NCBI GenBank assembly: GCA_963755075.1
Contig: CAVWKL010000099.1
Coordinates: 1-64,000, forward strand
Length of the DNA stretch: 64,000 nucleotides
Reading direction: 5' to 3'
From: Roseiarcus sp963755075
GTDB lineage: Bacteria; Pseudomonadota; Alphaproteobacteria; Rhizobiales; Beijerinckiaceae
The notes beneath the pieces are model-generated. The model made no database searches and was not told the DNA's origin. It was given only the letters and a program-made list of their open reading frames with translations. Shown here piece by piece: positions 26,957 through 36,405 of this stretch. Numbering within the stretch: position 1 is the stretch's first letter; the number at the start of each line of letters is the position of its first letter. Position numbers and translations under genes: made by a program.

Positions 26957-28495
26957 ATGGCGGCCATGGACGCCGCGGTGAACGACATGGATAGCCCAAT
27001 CCTAACGCTGAAGGCGGTCAGCAAACGCTTCCCCGGCGTCATGGCGCTGCGAAACGTCTCGCTCGAAATCCAACCGGGCAAGGCGCATGTCTTGCTCGGC
27101 GAAAATGGCGCGGGCAAGTCGACCTTGATAAACCTGCTCGCGGGCGTCTATCCGACGGACGACGGCGAAATCATCTTCGACGGCCAACCGTATCATCCGC
27201 GCACGCCGACCGACGCCTATCGCGCCGGCATTCGTGTGGTGCATCAAGAATTGAGCATGCTTTCGCACCTGACGATTGCGGAAAACTTGCTGTTCGAAAG
27301 TCTTCCCCAGCGCCACGGATTGGTCAACTATCCCGAAATGAACCGACGCGCCGCCGGGTTGCTCAAGGAAGTCGGATTGGACGTCGCGCCCAACATTCCC
27401 GTCGGCACGCTGGGAATCGCGCAGATGCAACTTGTCGAGATCGCCAAGGCGCTCTGTTACGATAGCAAGTTGCTTATCCTGGACGAGCCGACGGCGACCC
27501 TCACCTCGAAGGAAGTGGCGCGCTTATTCGAGATCCTCAAGAAATTGAAATCGAAGGGCGTGACGATCCTCTATATTTCGCATCGTTTGCAAGAGATCTA
27601 CGACATCGGCGACAACGTGACGGTGCTGCGCGACGGTCAGGTCGTCGCCACCCGGTCGCTTGCCGGCCTTACGATCGCAGAAATCGTGCGCATGATGGTC
27701 GGCCGGAACATCGAAGAGGCTCACCTGTTTCGCGAGGACGTGAAGGTCGGCGGCGAACTGTTGCGCGTCGAAAATTTGAAACGCGGCGCCCACAGTCCCG
27801 AGGCGTCCTTCACGGTGGGACGCGGCGAGATTGTCGGCGTGGCTGGGCTTGTGGGCAGCGGCCGCACCGAGACCATGCGCGCCCTATTTGGCGCCGACCC
27901 GAAGATCTCAGGCAAAATCTTTGTCGAGGGAACCCTCGTCGAGATCAATTCGCCACGCGACGCCGTCCGGCACGGGCTGAGCTTGATGACCGAGGATCGT
28001 AAGGGTCAGGGCCTGCTTCTGACGTTGCCGTGTTGCGAGAATATCACGATCACCGACCTCGCCAAGATCTCGCGCGCCGGCCTGCTGCAGCGTGAGGTGG
28101 AGAGAAGCGAGTCCAGCGAGCTCGTCGTAAAATTGCGCATCAAGACCCCTTCCGTCTACCAGCTCGTGCGAAATTTCTCGGGAGGCAACCAGCAGAAGGT
28201 CATTATCGCGAAATGGCTATTTCGCGGCTCGAAAATATTGATTTGCGACGAACCGACGCGCGGCGTCGATGTGGGGGCAAAGAGCGAAATTTATGACTTG
28301 CTTTGGCAGCTTGCCGCGACGGGCAGAGGCATAATTTTCGTGTCTTCCGAATTGCCGGAACTGATTGCGGTCTGTCACCGGATCGTTGTGTTCGCCAAGG
28401 GCAAGATTGTCGGAGACGTGCCCCGGACCGCCTTCGATCAACAGCGAATTCTCTCGCTTGCTTACGAGGAATACGACCTTGAGCCAGCAAACTGA
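26957..28495 (+). CDS. CUT2-family sugar ABC transporter ATP-binding protein (RbsA/XylG-like)
   Basis: 512 residues with two fused ABC domains, as in RbsA. The first has Walker A GENGAGKST, signature region LGIAQMQLVEIAKAL and Walker B LLILDEPTATL. The second has a degenerate Walker A (GLVGSGRTETM), the signature FSGGNQQKVIIAKWL and ICDEPTRGVDVGAKSEIY. That asymmetry is typical of the family. Starts at 26957 or a few codons inside (ATG 26966 or 26987). The end overlaps the permease start by 17 bases. Confidence 0.94.
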   Translation: MAAMDAAVNDMDSPILTLKAVSKRFPGVMALRNVSLEIQPGKAHVLLGENGAGKSTLINLLAGVYPTDDGEIIFDGQPYHPRTPTDAYRAGIRVVHQELSMLSHLTIAENLLFESLPQRHGLVNYPEMNRRAAGLLKEVGLDVAPNIPVGTLGIAQMQLVEIAKALCYDSKLLILDEPTATLTSKEVARLFEILKKLKSKGVTILYISHRLQEIYDIGDNVTVLRDGQVVATRSLAGLTIAEIVRMMVGRNIEEAHLFREDVKVGGELLRVENLKRGAHSPEASFTVGRGEIVGVAGLVGSGRTETMRALFGADPKISGKIFVEGTLVEINSPRDAVRHGLSLMTEDRKGQGLLLTLPCCENITITDLAKISRAGLLQREVERSESSELVVKLRIKTPSVYQLVRNFSGGNQQKVIIAKWLFRGSKILICDEPTRGVDVGAKSEIYDLLWQLAATGRGIIFVSSELPELIAVCHRIVVFAKGKIVGDVPRTAFDQQRILSLAYEEYDLEPAN

Positions 28496-29501
28496 CATAG
28501 CGCCGGGCGAGAGCGCGAGCGCGCGGTGGAACAACCTCCTGCGTTTCTTGGTGCGGGAAGCCGGCGTCGCCCTGGCGCTTGTGCTGATCATCATATTCTT
28601 TTCTCTTACGGCTCCGTATTTTGCTAGCGCTGAGAATTTCTTGAAGATATTTGTGCAAATATCGATCAACACCGTCCTCGCCGCCGGAATGACCTTTGTT
28701 ATACTGACCGGCGGGATCGACCTTTCGGTTGGCTCGGTTCTCGCGTTGTGCACGGTCGTCGGCGCGCTGATCATGACGAATAAGAGCCTGCCGGCGGGGC
28801 TTTCCGTTCCGCTGGCCTTGCTCGGTTGCATGGGGACGGGCGCGGCGTGCGGCGCGGTCAACGGGTGGGTGTGCGAGCAGTGGAAGCTGCCGTCGTTCAT
28901 CGTCACCTTGGGCATGTTGAACGTGGCGAGCGGCGCCGCGCGGGTGACCAGCAACAACTCGACGATAACCGGCTTGCCGCAATCCTTCGTCGATTTTGGC
29001 AACATGATCGTCGGCGGCGTCTTGCCGTCGATATTTCTGATCGCGGTGGCGGTGATCCTGATCGGTTGGTTTGTCCTCCGCTTCACGGTTTTCGGCCGCC
29101 TCATTTTTGCGATCGGCACGAACGAGGAAGCCGTGCGGCTGTCCGGCCATACGCCGCGATACTATAAAATCGCGGCGTTTACGATCAGCGGACTGACCGC
29201 CGGCACCGCGGCGATGGTTTATCTACTTCGGCTGAACATCGGCAGCCCGATCGCCGGCGTGGGTTACGAGCTCAATGCGATTGCGGCGGTCATCATTGGC
29301 GGCACCAGCCTCAGCGGCGGCAAGGGCTCGATCATCGGCAGCCTCATCGGGGCCTGTATCCTTCAGGTCCTCAGCACTGGATTGCAATTGTTCGGCGTCG
29401 GCGACAATTTCAAGCCGATCGTCATCGGCACGGTGATCGTGCTGGCGGTTGTTTTGGACACGTATCGGGACAGATTTCTTCGCTCGCTCGAGACGCGCTG
29501 A
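28479..29501 (+). CDS. CUT2-family sugar ABC transporter permease (RbsC-like)
   Basis: 340 residues of the RbsC/BPD_transp_2 family. Ten or so membrane helices are visible, with the family stretches ITGGIDLSVGSVLALCTVVGAL, LPSFIVTLGMLNVASGAA, YELNAIAAVIIGGTSLSGGKGSIIGSLIGA and a C-terminal VIVLAVVLDTYRDRF. The start chosen is TTG 28479, with AGGA upstream and a 17-base overlap with the ATPase gene. A longer frame upstream lies wholly within the ATPase gene and has no family similarity. Completes a LacI/SBP/ATPase/permease operon. Confidence 0.93.
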   Translation: MSQQTDIAPGESASARWNNLLRFLVREAGVALALVLIIIFFSLTAPYFASAENFLKIFVQISINTVLAAGMTFVILTGGIDLSVGSVLALCTVVGALIMTNKSLPAGLSVPLALLGCMGTGAACGAVNGWVCEQWKLPSFIVTLGMLNVASGAARVTSNNSTITGLPQSFVDFGNMIVGGVLPSIFLIAVAVILIGWFVLRFTVFGRLIFAIGTNEEAVRLSGHTPRYYKIAAFTISGLTAGTAAMVYLLRLNIGSPIAGVGYELNAIAAVIIGGTSLSGGKGSIIGSLIGACILQVLSTGLQLFGVGDNFKPIVIGTVIVLAVVLDTYRDRFLRSLETR

Positions 29502-29577
29502 CGAGGCGCGTTGTGGCGCGCAAATCGCCGCGGAGCCCCAAAGCGCACATCCGGGCAGTGGCGCCGGACTCTCGCGG

Positions 29578-30600
29578 CTATCGCGCCGCCTTCAGTTTCG
29601 CGGCGGCGCGCGGGGCGAAATAGGTCAGCACGCCGTCGGCGCCGGCGCGCTTGCAGGCGATCAGGCTCTCCATCATCGCCTTGTCGCCGTCGAGCCAGCC
29701 GTTCTGGGCCGCCGCCATGATCATCGAATACTCGCCGCTGACCTGATAGACGAAGGTCGGCGCGCCGAATTCGTCCTTCACCCGCCTGACGATGTCGAGA
29801 TAGGGCATGCCCGGCTTGACCATCACCATGTCGGCGCCCTCGGCGAGGTCGAGCTCCACTTCGCGCAACGCTTCGTCCGAATTGGCCGGGTCCATCTGAT
29901 AGGTGCGCTTGTCGCCCCTGAGCGCGCCCGCCGAACCGACCGCCTCGCGGAACGGGCCATAGAAGGCCGAGGCGTACTTGGCGGCGTAGGCCATGATCTG
30001 CACGTCGATGAAGCCCTCGGCGTCCAGCGCCTCGCGGATCGCGCCGACCCGCCCGTCCATCATGTCGGAGGGCGCGATGACGTCGGCGCCGGCGCGCGCC
30101 TGGTTGAGCGCCTGGCGCGCCAGCGCAGCGACGCTCTCGTCGTTGAGGATCGCCTCGCCCGCCATCAGGCCGTCGTGGCCGTGGCTGGTGTAGGGATCGA
30201 GCGCGACGTCGGTGACGAGGCCGAGCTCGGGGAACTCCTTCTTGATCGCGCGGCACGCCCGGCAGACGAGGTTCCTCTCGTTGAACGCCTCGCTGCCCTC
30301 ATCGTCCTTGAGACTGGCTTCGGTATAGGGAAAGAAGGCGATCGCAGGAATTTCGAGGCTGACCGCGCGCTCGGCCTCGCGCACCGCTTCGTCGATGCTG
30401 AGACGCTCGATCCCCGGCATCGCGGCGACGGGAACGCGGGCCTTGGCGCCCTCGATGAGGAACAGCGGCCAGATCAGGTCGTTGGCCGAAAGCACGTTTT
30501 CCCGGATGAGCCGGCGCGCCCATTCCGCCTTGCGGTTGCGGCGCGGCCGTTGCGGCAGATCGAGGCGCGGCGCGGGGGCGGGGCGGGCGGACTTGGGCAT
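29578..30600 (-). CDS. hemB: Delta-aminolevulinic acid dehydratase (porphobilinogen synthase)
   Basis: Condenses two 5-aminolevulinate molecules to porphobilinogen in haem, cobalamin and related tetrapyrrole synthesis. 340 residues. The two Schiff-base lysines lie in QIMAYAAKYASAFYGPFR and MVMVKPGMPYLDI. The metal-binding loop DVALDPYTSHGHDG has aspartate rather than cysteine ligands, as in Mg-dependent alphaproteobacterial enzymes. The start is ATG 30600 with AAGGAG 8 bases upstream; an ATG at 30627 is also in frame. bluB and ctaA elsewhere in the window draw on the same pathway. Confidence 0.95.
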   Translation of the reverse strand: MPKSARPAPAPRLDLPQRPRRNRKAEWARRLIRENVLSANDLIWPLFLIEGAKARVPVAAMPGIERLSIDEAVREAERAVSLEIPAIAFFPYTEASLKDDEGSEAFNERNLVCRACRAIKKEFPELGLVTDVALDPYTSHGHDGLMAGEAILNDESVAALARQALNQARAGADVIAPSDMMDGRVGAIREALDAEGFIDVQIMAYAAKYASAFYGPFREAVGSAGALRGDKRTYQMDPANSDEALREVELDLAEGADMVMVKPGMPYLDIVRRVKDEFGAPTFVYQVSGEYSMIMAAAQNGWLDGDKAMMESLIACKRAGADGVLTYFAPRAAAKLKAAR

Positions 30601-30760
30601 GGGCTGGGCTCCTTGCGGCGCGGTCATACACCGGAGGGGCAGGGAATTGCGAGGGGATGGACGCTCAATCGCCGCATCGACCCCGGCTTGGACGACGAGC
30701 CCTAACGCGATGCCGACATCGACACCGACGCCGTCCGGTTCGAGGCGTTGTCGCGCGCTC

Positions 30761-32881
30761 TCATGACCGCACCAACACGTACTCGCCCGGCGCGTCGCCG
30801 ATCGGTTTCAGCTTGCCGGCGCCGGGTTCGCGCGGGGCGACTTTTTCGGGCGTCTGGGCGGTGACCCACGCGATCCAATCGGCCCACCAGGAGCCGGGGT
30901 TCTCCGTTGCGGCGCCGAGCCAGTCGTCGAAGGCGCCGCTCGGCGGCCCGCCGGTCCAATATTGATATTTCGGCTTGTCGGCGGGATTGACCACGCCGGA
31001 GATATGGCCCGACCCGCCGAGGACGTAACGCACCGGCCCGCCGAAGAACTTGGCGCCGGTGAAGACCGACTTGGCCGGCGCGATATGGTCCTCGCGCGTC
31101 GCAAGCTCGTAGACGGGAATGGTCACCTTGGAGAGATCGACCTTTCTGCCTTCGATCGTCATCTCCCCCTTGGTCAGATCGTTCTGGAGATAGCAGTGGC
31201 GCAGATAGAAACGGTGATTGGCGGCGGGCATGCGGGTCGAATCGGCGTTCCAGACCAGGAGGTCGAACGGCATCGGCTCCTTGCCCTTGAGATAATTGTT
31301 GACGAAATAGGACCAGATGAGATCGTCGGGCCGAAGCATGTTGAAGGCGTTGGCCATTTGTGCGCCGTCGAGATAGCCGGTCTCGGCCATCTTTTGCTCG
31401 ATCGTCTTGAGCTGTTCGGCGTCGACAAAAATCTTCAGATCGCCAGCGTCGGTGAAATCGACCTGCGCGGTGAAGAACGTCGCGCTGGAAATGCGGTCGT
31501 CGCCGATCTCGGCCATGAAGGCGAGCGCAATCGCCAGCAGCGTGCCGCCGACGCAATAGCCGATCGCCGCCACGTCGCGTTCGCCCGTCGCCGCCTCGAC
31601 GCCATCGAGCGCGGCGAAAATCCCTTCGCGCATATAGGCCTCGAAGCCCTTGTCGGCGTGGCGCTCGTCGGGATTGACCCAGGAAATGACGAAGACCGTC
31701 AACCCCTGCGCCACCGCCCAACGGATGAAGGACTTCTGCGGATTGAGGTCCAGCACATAGAACTTGTTGATCCACGGCGGCACGATCAGCAGCGGCCGCT
31801 TGTAGACGCTCGGCGTCGTCGGCGCGTATTGAATGAGTTCGATCAGCTCGTTGCGGAAGATCACCTTGCCGGGCGTCGTGGCGAGGTTGACCCCGACCTT
31901 GAACTTCTTCGCATCGGACTGACGGATGCGCAGATTGCCGCCGCCGGCGGCGATGTCCTCAGCCATCATCTTCAGGCCGCGCACGAGGTTTTCGCCGCTT
32001 TCGGCCAGCGTCGCGCGCAGCACTTCGGGGTTGGTGGCGATGAAGTTCGACGGCGACAGGGCGCTCGTCACTTGACGCAGGTACAACTGCGCCTTGTCGC
32101 GGGCGTGCGGATCGAGATCCTCCGCCCGCTCGACGAGATCGCTGGCCCAGTGCGTCGTCAGGACGTAGGCTTGCTTGACGAAGTCGAAATAGGGGTTGGT
32201 GCGCCATTCCGGATCGGCAAAGCGCTTGTCGCTGGGATCGGGCGCAGCCACCGGCGCGGCGTCCTCGCCATGGAGCCGGCGCAGCGTCGTCGCCCAGAGT
32301 TCGACGAAGCGCGTCGACAGGGCGGCCTGCGCCTCGAAGGCGCGTTGCGCGTCGGAGACGTAATATTCCGCCACGCGGCCGAGCGAGGCCAGAATATCGG
32401 CGATTTCGCTGCTGGCCCCGGACTCGGTTTCGCCGGTCTCGCGGGGCTTGAGATAGGCGGCGATCACTTTGCCGCCTTCCTCGATCATGCGCGCGATGTT
32501 GCGCGCAAGCGTCTCGAAGTTCGGCAGGGGCGTGCCGGAGCTTTGCGTCGCGCCGGCCGCCCCGGCCCCCGTGGGCGTGAGAGCGACGGGCTTTTGCTCG
32601 AGGCTCGTGGCGGGGGTCGGCGCGAGCTCGCTCGTAGGCAAAGGCGCGGCGGGGGCCGCCGCGGGCTCGCGCGTTGGCAGGGACGCGCCGGCGCCCGTCG
32701 GCGCCGCCTCCGCCTCCGGCGGATCGGCGATCGGGGGCTCGGTGGGCTTCGTCGCTTTGCTGGTCGCGCGTCGTTCGGCCGGCGACGAAAGCAAATCGTC
32801 CGTCGAAACGCGCAGCAGCGGGCGCGCGCGCGCGTGTCTCACCGGCGGCAGCCGAGACTTCCTGGGCATGCGTTTCCTCAT
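30761..32881 (-). CDS. phaC: Class I poly(3-hydroxyalkanoate) synthase
   Basis: Polymerises hydroxyacyl-CoA into PHA granules. 706 residues, about 100 more than usual. The catalytic core holds the PhaC box GYCVGG with the nucleophilic cysteine. Family stretches WINKFYVLDLNPQKSFIRWAVAQG, VFVISWVNPDERHADKGFE, DDLIWSYFVNNYLKG and YVLGGSGHISGVVNP include the Asp and His partners. The N-terminal 125 residues are Pro/Ala-rich and low in complexity, probably a disordered tail. An alternative ATG (codon 5) is close to the first. No phaA, phaB or phaR is adjacent. Confidence 0.93.
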   Translation of the reverse strand: MRKRMPRKSRLPPVRHARARPLLRVSTDDLLSSPAERRATSKATKPTEPPIADPPEAEAAPTGAGASLPTREPAAAPAAPLPTSELAPTPATSLEQKPVALTPTGAGAAGATQSSGTPLPNFETLARNIARMIEEGGKVIAAYLKPRETGETESGASSEIADILASLGRVAEYYVSDAQRAFEAQAALSTRFVELWATTLRRLHGEDAAPVAAPDPSDKRFADPEWRTNPYFDFVKQAYVLTTHWASDLVERAEDLDPHARDKAQLYLRQVTSALSPSNFIATNPEVLRATLAESGENLVRGLKMMAEDIAAGGGNLRIRQSDAKKFKVGVNLATTPGKVIFRNELIELIQYAPTTPSVYKRPLLIVPPWINKFYVLDLNPQKSFIRWAVAQGLTVFVISWVNPDERHADKGFEAYMREGIFAALDGVEAATGERDVAAIGYCVGGTLLAIALAFMAEIGDDRISSATFFTAQVDFTDAGDLKIFVDAEQLKTIEQKMAETGYLDGAQMANAFNMLRPDDLIWSYFVNNYLKGKEPMPFDLLVWNADSTRMPAANHRFYLRHCYLQNDLTKGEMTIEGRKVDLSKVTIPVYELATREDHIAPAKSVFTGAKFFGGPVRYVLGGSGHISGVVNPADKPKYQYWTGGPPSGAFDDWLGAATENPGSWWADWIAWVTAQTPEKVAPREPGAGKLKPIGDAPGEYVLVRS

Positions 32882-33002
32882 GCGGGGCGTTGCGTATTGG
32901 GTCCCGTTTCCGACATAATATACCTTTAGTTTGCGTTCACGCTATACGTTAGTTGCTCTTTGTGACGCGCGCGAGTCGCTGCGCCGGCAGGCGTCGGGAA
33001 AA

Positions 33003-33452
33003 ATGGGTTTCGACGGTTCCTCGATGAAGGCGGGGCTCGGGCGTCGGCGCGCGACGCCGCCGGCGTTGGTGGTCGCGACGCTCCTTGCCGCGCTCGCCGC
33101 CGCGCCTTCGCGGGCGCAGGAGACGCCTCAGCCCGATTCGCCTATTCGCGCCCTGATGAAGGCCGTCGGGGCCGCCACCGACGTCGATCCGCCTCCCGAT
33201 TTCGTCGTCCAGTCGCGTGCGCCGCAACCGCCGGCTTCGATTCCGGCGTTTACGACGCCCCCCGAGCCCCCGGGAAAGGTCAAGACGGAGAAGGAATTGG
33301 AGGAGATGGACAGCGAGCTCGAGACCGTGGGCAAGCGCCACGACGCTTTGCGCGCCGCCTTTCCGCCTGCCGCCAAGGCCCTCGCCGAGGCCGCCGCGGC
33401 GAAAAAGGAAAAAGCGAAGTCGAAGACCCGCCCAGGCGGTCCCCTGCCGTAG
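33003..33452 (+). CDS. Secreted proline/alanine-rich hypothetical protein
   Basis: Not recognised. About 149 residues. A signal peptide (ALVVATLLAALAAAPSRAQ) is followed by a Pro-rich segment (PPPDFVVQSRAPQPPASIPAFTTPPEPPGK) and a charged helix rich in Lys/Glu (TEKELEEMDSELETVGKRHDALRAAF), ending in a Lys/Ala tail. Probably a small periplasmic protein. The start is uncertain: ATG 33003 or 33030 both leave the signal peptide intact, and neither has a strong ribosome site. Divergent from phaC. Confidence 0.6.
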   Translation: MGFDGSSMKAGLGRRRATPPALVVATLLAALAAAPSRAQETPQPDSPIRALMKAVGAATDVDPPPDFVVQSRAPQPPASIPAFTTPPEPPGKVKTEKELEEMDSELETVGKRHDALRAAFPPAAKALAEAAAAKKEKAKSKTRPGGPLP

Positions 33453-33581
33453 TTTGGGCGGAAGTTGGCCGGAAGCGGCGTTGCGCCAACGTTTTCGGTT
33501 TGCGGCGCGCTCGCCGGCGGTGCTAACAGAATCGACGCTGCGGCCCCGCCGAAGCGGTGACAAGGAAGGAAGCTTTTCGCG

Positions 33582-34799
33582 ATGTCCGAATTTCACAGCG
33601 TGCGGCGCCTGCCGCCTTACGTCTTCGAGCAGGTCAATAAGCTCAAGGCGAAGGCCCGCGCCGCCGGGGCGGACATCATCGATCTCGGCATGGGCAATCC
33701 GGATCTGCCGGCGCCGCGCCACGTCATCGACAAATTGGTCGAGACGGTCGGCAAGCCGCGCACCGATCGCTATTCCGCCTCGAGGGGCATCCCAGGCTTG
33801 AGGCGCGCGCAAGCCGCCTATTATGCGCGGCGCTTCGGCGTCAAGCTCAATCCGGAAACCCAGGTCGTGGCGACGCTCGGCTCGAAGGAGGGCTTCGCCA
33901 ATATGGCGCAGGCGATCACTGCGCCCGGCGACGTCGTGCTCGCGCCCAATCCCTCCTATCCCATTCACGCCTTCGGCTTCCTGATCGCCGGCGGCGTGAT
34001 CCGCTCGGTGCCGGCCGAGCCGACGCCGGAGTTCTTCGTCGCGATGGAGCGGGCGCTGATCCACTCCATCCCGAAGCCGATCGCCGTGGTCGTCTGCTAT
34101 CCCTCGAATCCGACGGCGATGGTCGCTTCGCTCGACTTTTACAAGGATCTCGTGCTGTTCGCCAAGAAGCACGAGATTTTCGTCCTGTCCGATCTCGCCT
34201 ACGCCGAGGTCTATTTCGACGACGAGCCGCCGCCCTCGGTGCTGCAAGCGCCGGGCGCCTTCGAGGTCGCGGTCGAGTTCACCTCGATGTCGAAGACCTT
34301 CTCGATGGCCGGCTGGCGCATGGGCTTTGCGGTCGGCAACGACCGCCTCATCGCCGCCCTGGGGCGGGTCAAGTCCTATCTCGATTACGGCGCCTACACG
34401 CCGATCCAGGTGGCGGCCGCGGCGGCGCTCAACGGGCCCGACGATTGCATCAAGGAGATGCGCGCGACCTACAAGCGCCGGCGCGACGTGATGGTCGAGA
34501 GCTTCGCCGCCGCCGGCTGGGCGATCGAGCCGCCGCGCGCCTCGATGTTCGCCTGGACTCGGGTGCCGGAAAAGTTCCGCCATCTCGGCAGTCTCGAATT
34601 CTCCAAGCTGCTGATCGAAAAGGCCGACGTCGCCGTCGCGCCGGGCGTCGGCTTCGGCGAGCACGGCGACGACTATGTGCGGCTCGCCCTGGTCGAGAAC
34701 GAGCAGCGCATTCGCCAGGCCGCGCGCGGCGTCAAGCGCTTCTTCGAGACGGCCGATGCGACGCTGCACAATGTGGTGAAGCTGAAGCAGCCGGCGTGA
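33582..34799 (+). CDS. PLP-dependent class I/II aminotransferase, AlaC-like
   Basis: 405 residues, fold-type I aminotransferase. The internal aldimine lysine lies in TSMSKTFSMAGWRMGFAVGN. IIDLGMGNPDLPAP and DRYSASRGIPGLRRAQAAYYARRFGV mark the N-terminal part, VCYPSNPTA and LSDLAYAEVYFDD the cofactor site. Closest by pattern to AlaC and to proteins often called LL-diaminopimelate aminotransferase; glutamate-pyruvate transamination is the more likely role in a proteobacterium. A purine-rich site (AAGGAAGGAAG) precedes ATG 33582. Ends 13 bases from the convergent Uma2 gene. Confidence 0.88.
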   Translation: MSEFHSVRRLPPYVFEQVNKLKAKARAAGADIIDLGMGNPDLPAPRHVIDKLVETVGKPRTDRYSASRGIPGLRRAQAAYYARRFGVKLNPETQVVATLGSKEGFANMAQAITAPGDVVLAPNPSYPIHAFGFLIAGGVIRSVPAEPTPEFFVAMERALIHSIPKPIAVVVCYPSNPTAMVASLDFYKDLVLFAKKHEIFVLSDLAYAEVYFDDEPPPSVLQAPGAFEVAVEFTSMSKTFSMAGWRMGFAVGNDRLIAALGRVKSYLDYGAYTPIQVAAAAALNGPDDCIKEMRATYKRRRDVMVESFAAAGWAIEPPRASMFAWTRVPEKFRHLGSLEFSKLLIEKADVAVAPGVGFGEHGDDYVRLALVENEQRIRQAARGVKRFFETADATLHNVVKLKQPA

Positions 34800-34812
34800 G
34801 CGGCGAGTTTTC

Positions 34813-35403
34813 TCAGCTCAAGTCGAGTTCGTCGAGACGCAGGGCGAAGGCTTCCGGCGCGAATGTCGGGATGAGACGCTCCGACGCGCCGGCATCCCGC
34901 GCCTCGGCGTAGCCGCCTTGCGAGGGCGCGCGCAAGACGCGCGCCGTCAGCGTGACCGCGTCGATGACCCATAATTCACGCACGCCGAAGCTCGCGTAGA
35001 GCGCCGCCTTGCGCCCCATGTCGTAACGAAGCGAGGAATCGGCGATCTCGACCACCAAGAGGGCATTCGCCGCGGTGAGGTTCTTGAGGCCCGTCGCGCG
35101 GGGATAGATGACGATGTCCGGCTCGAGATAGGTGTCCTCGCTGAGGCGGAACGTCGTTTCCTGCGCCAGTCTGCATTCGTCGGGGCGAAGGCGAATCCAC
35201 CTGTCGACCAGCGCCACCTTCACGACCTCATGTTGATTCCCCTTCGGCGACATCGGAACCAGCTCCCCCCCGATGAGTTCGACCCGCTCGTCCTCCTCCA
35301 TGACGCCAGCCGCCACCATCGCTTCGACCTCGGCGACGGTGAAGCGGCGGCGCGGCAAGCCTTCGGCGGCGGTGGTGATGCGGGAAGCGAAGGGGACGTT
35401 CAT
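34813..35403 (-). CDS. Uma2-family (DUF820) restriction-endonuclease-fold protein
   Basis: 196 residues. Typical Uma2 pattern: RRFTVAEVEAMVAAGVMEEDERVELIGGELVPMSPKG, then YLEPDIVIYP and LLVVEIADSSLRYDMGRKAALYASFGVRELWVID. The acidic residues of LEPD and VEIADSS, plus the later lysine, fit a PD-(D/E)xK nuclease core. The family is abundant, usually orphan, and of unproven biological role. The start is ATG 35403 with GGAG upstream. Divergent from a VOC gene. Confidence 0.88.
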   Translation of the reverse strand: MNVPFASRITTAAEGLPRRRFTVAEVEAMVAAGVMEEDERVELIGGELVPMSPKGNQHEVVKVALVDRWIRLRPDECRLAQETTFRLSEDTYLEPDIVIYPRATGLKNLTAANALLVVEIADSSLRYDMGRKAALYASFGVRELWVIDAVTLTARVLRAPSQGGYAEARDAGASERLIPTFAPEAFALRLDELDLS

Positions 35404-35535
35404 GTCGGCGCTCTCCAACAAACAGGGCTCGTCGGCCGCGACTTCGATCAGGGGATGGGATATCACAACCGCCGCCGCGCGTCCGCCGCAAGATCGACCG
35501 GTCCGGCGGTCGCACGCCTGAAGGGGCAGGGGAAA

Positions 35536-36405
35536 ATGCCGCGCGCCATCGACCATCTCGTCATTCCCGCCCGCGATCTCGCGGCGCAAGCCGAGCTCTA
35601 CCGCCGTCTCGGCTTTCAGGTCGGGGCGCGCAACCGCCATCCCTGGGGCACCGAGAACCATATCGTCCAATTCGACGGCGCCTTTCTCGAACTGATCGGG
35701 CTGGGGGAGGGGTTCGCGCCGCCGCGGCCCGAACCCGGCGTCTTTTCCTTCGCCGGCTTCGTCGCGACGTTTCTGGCGCGGCGCGAGGGAGTGGCGATGC
35801 TGGTGATGCGTTCGAGCGACGCGGAGGCGGACCGACGCCGGTTCGTTGCGGACGGCATCGGCGATTTCGCCCGCTTCGATTTCGCCCGCAAGGCGCGCCG
35901 GCCGGACGGCGGCGAGGTCGACGTCGCCTTCTCGCTCGCCTTCGCCGCGACGCCGTCGCTGCCCGAGTCGGGCTTCTTCGTCTGCCAGCAGCGCTTTCCC
36001 GAGAACTTCTGGAGCCGCGCGGCGCAGATCCACCCCAACGGCGCCTTAGGGATCGCCGGCGTCGCGATCGCGCACGAAAATCCTGGCGAGGCGGCGGAGT
36101 TTCTCAGCCGCTTCGTCGGCGGCGCAAAGCGGCGCGAGCGCGACGGATTTGTCGTCGAGGCCGACGGCGCGCGCCTCGAATGCGCGCCCCGCGACAGGCT
36201 GGCCGAACGCTACGGCGCCGCCGCGATTGGCGTCGAGGGTCCATCGATCGCGCTGGCGCGTGTCGCGGTCGCCGATATCGGGGCGGTGCGAGGCGTCCTG
36301 GAGGCGGGCCACGTCCGGAATGAAGCGCGCGGCGAGGCGCTCGTCGTGAGTTCCGCGGCCGCCATGGGCGCGGCGATCGCTTTCGAGCCCGTCCGCGTCG
36401 GCTAG
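35536..36405 (+). CDS. VOC-superfamily (glyoxalase-like) protein
   Basis: 289 residues. The N-terminal glyoxalase-like half starts AIDHLVIPARDLAAQAELYRRLGFQVGARNRHPWGTENHIVQFDGAFLELIG, giving the His and Glu expected for a metal site in the vicinal-oxygen-chelate fold. A second, more diverged half contains HPNGALGIAGVAIAHENPGEAAEFLSRFVG. Proteins of this size are called Glyoxalase_3-like; the substrate is unknown. The start is ATG 35536, after AGGGGAAA. Its end overlaps the convergent polymerase gene by 4 bases. Confidence 0.85.
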   Translation: MPRAIDHLVIPARDLAAQAELYRRLGFQVGARNRHPWGTENHIVQFDGAFLELIGLGEGFAPPRPEPGVFSFAGFVATFLARREGVAMLVMRSSDAEADRRRFVADGIGDFARFDFARKARRPDGGEVDVAFSLAFAATPSLPESGFFVCQQRFPENFWSRAAQIHPNGALGIAGVAIAHENPGEAAEFLSRFVGGAKRRERDGFVVEADGARLECAPRDRLAERYGAAAIGVEGPSIALARVAVADIGAVRGVLEAGHVRNEARGEALVVSSAAAMGAAIAFEPVRVG

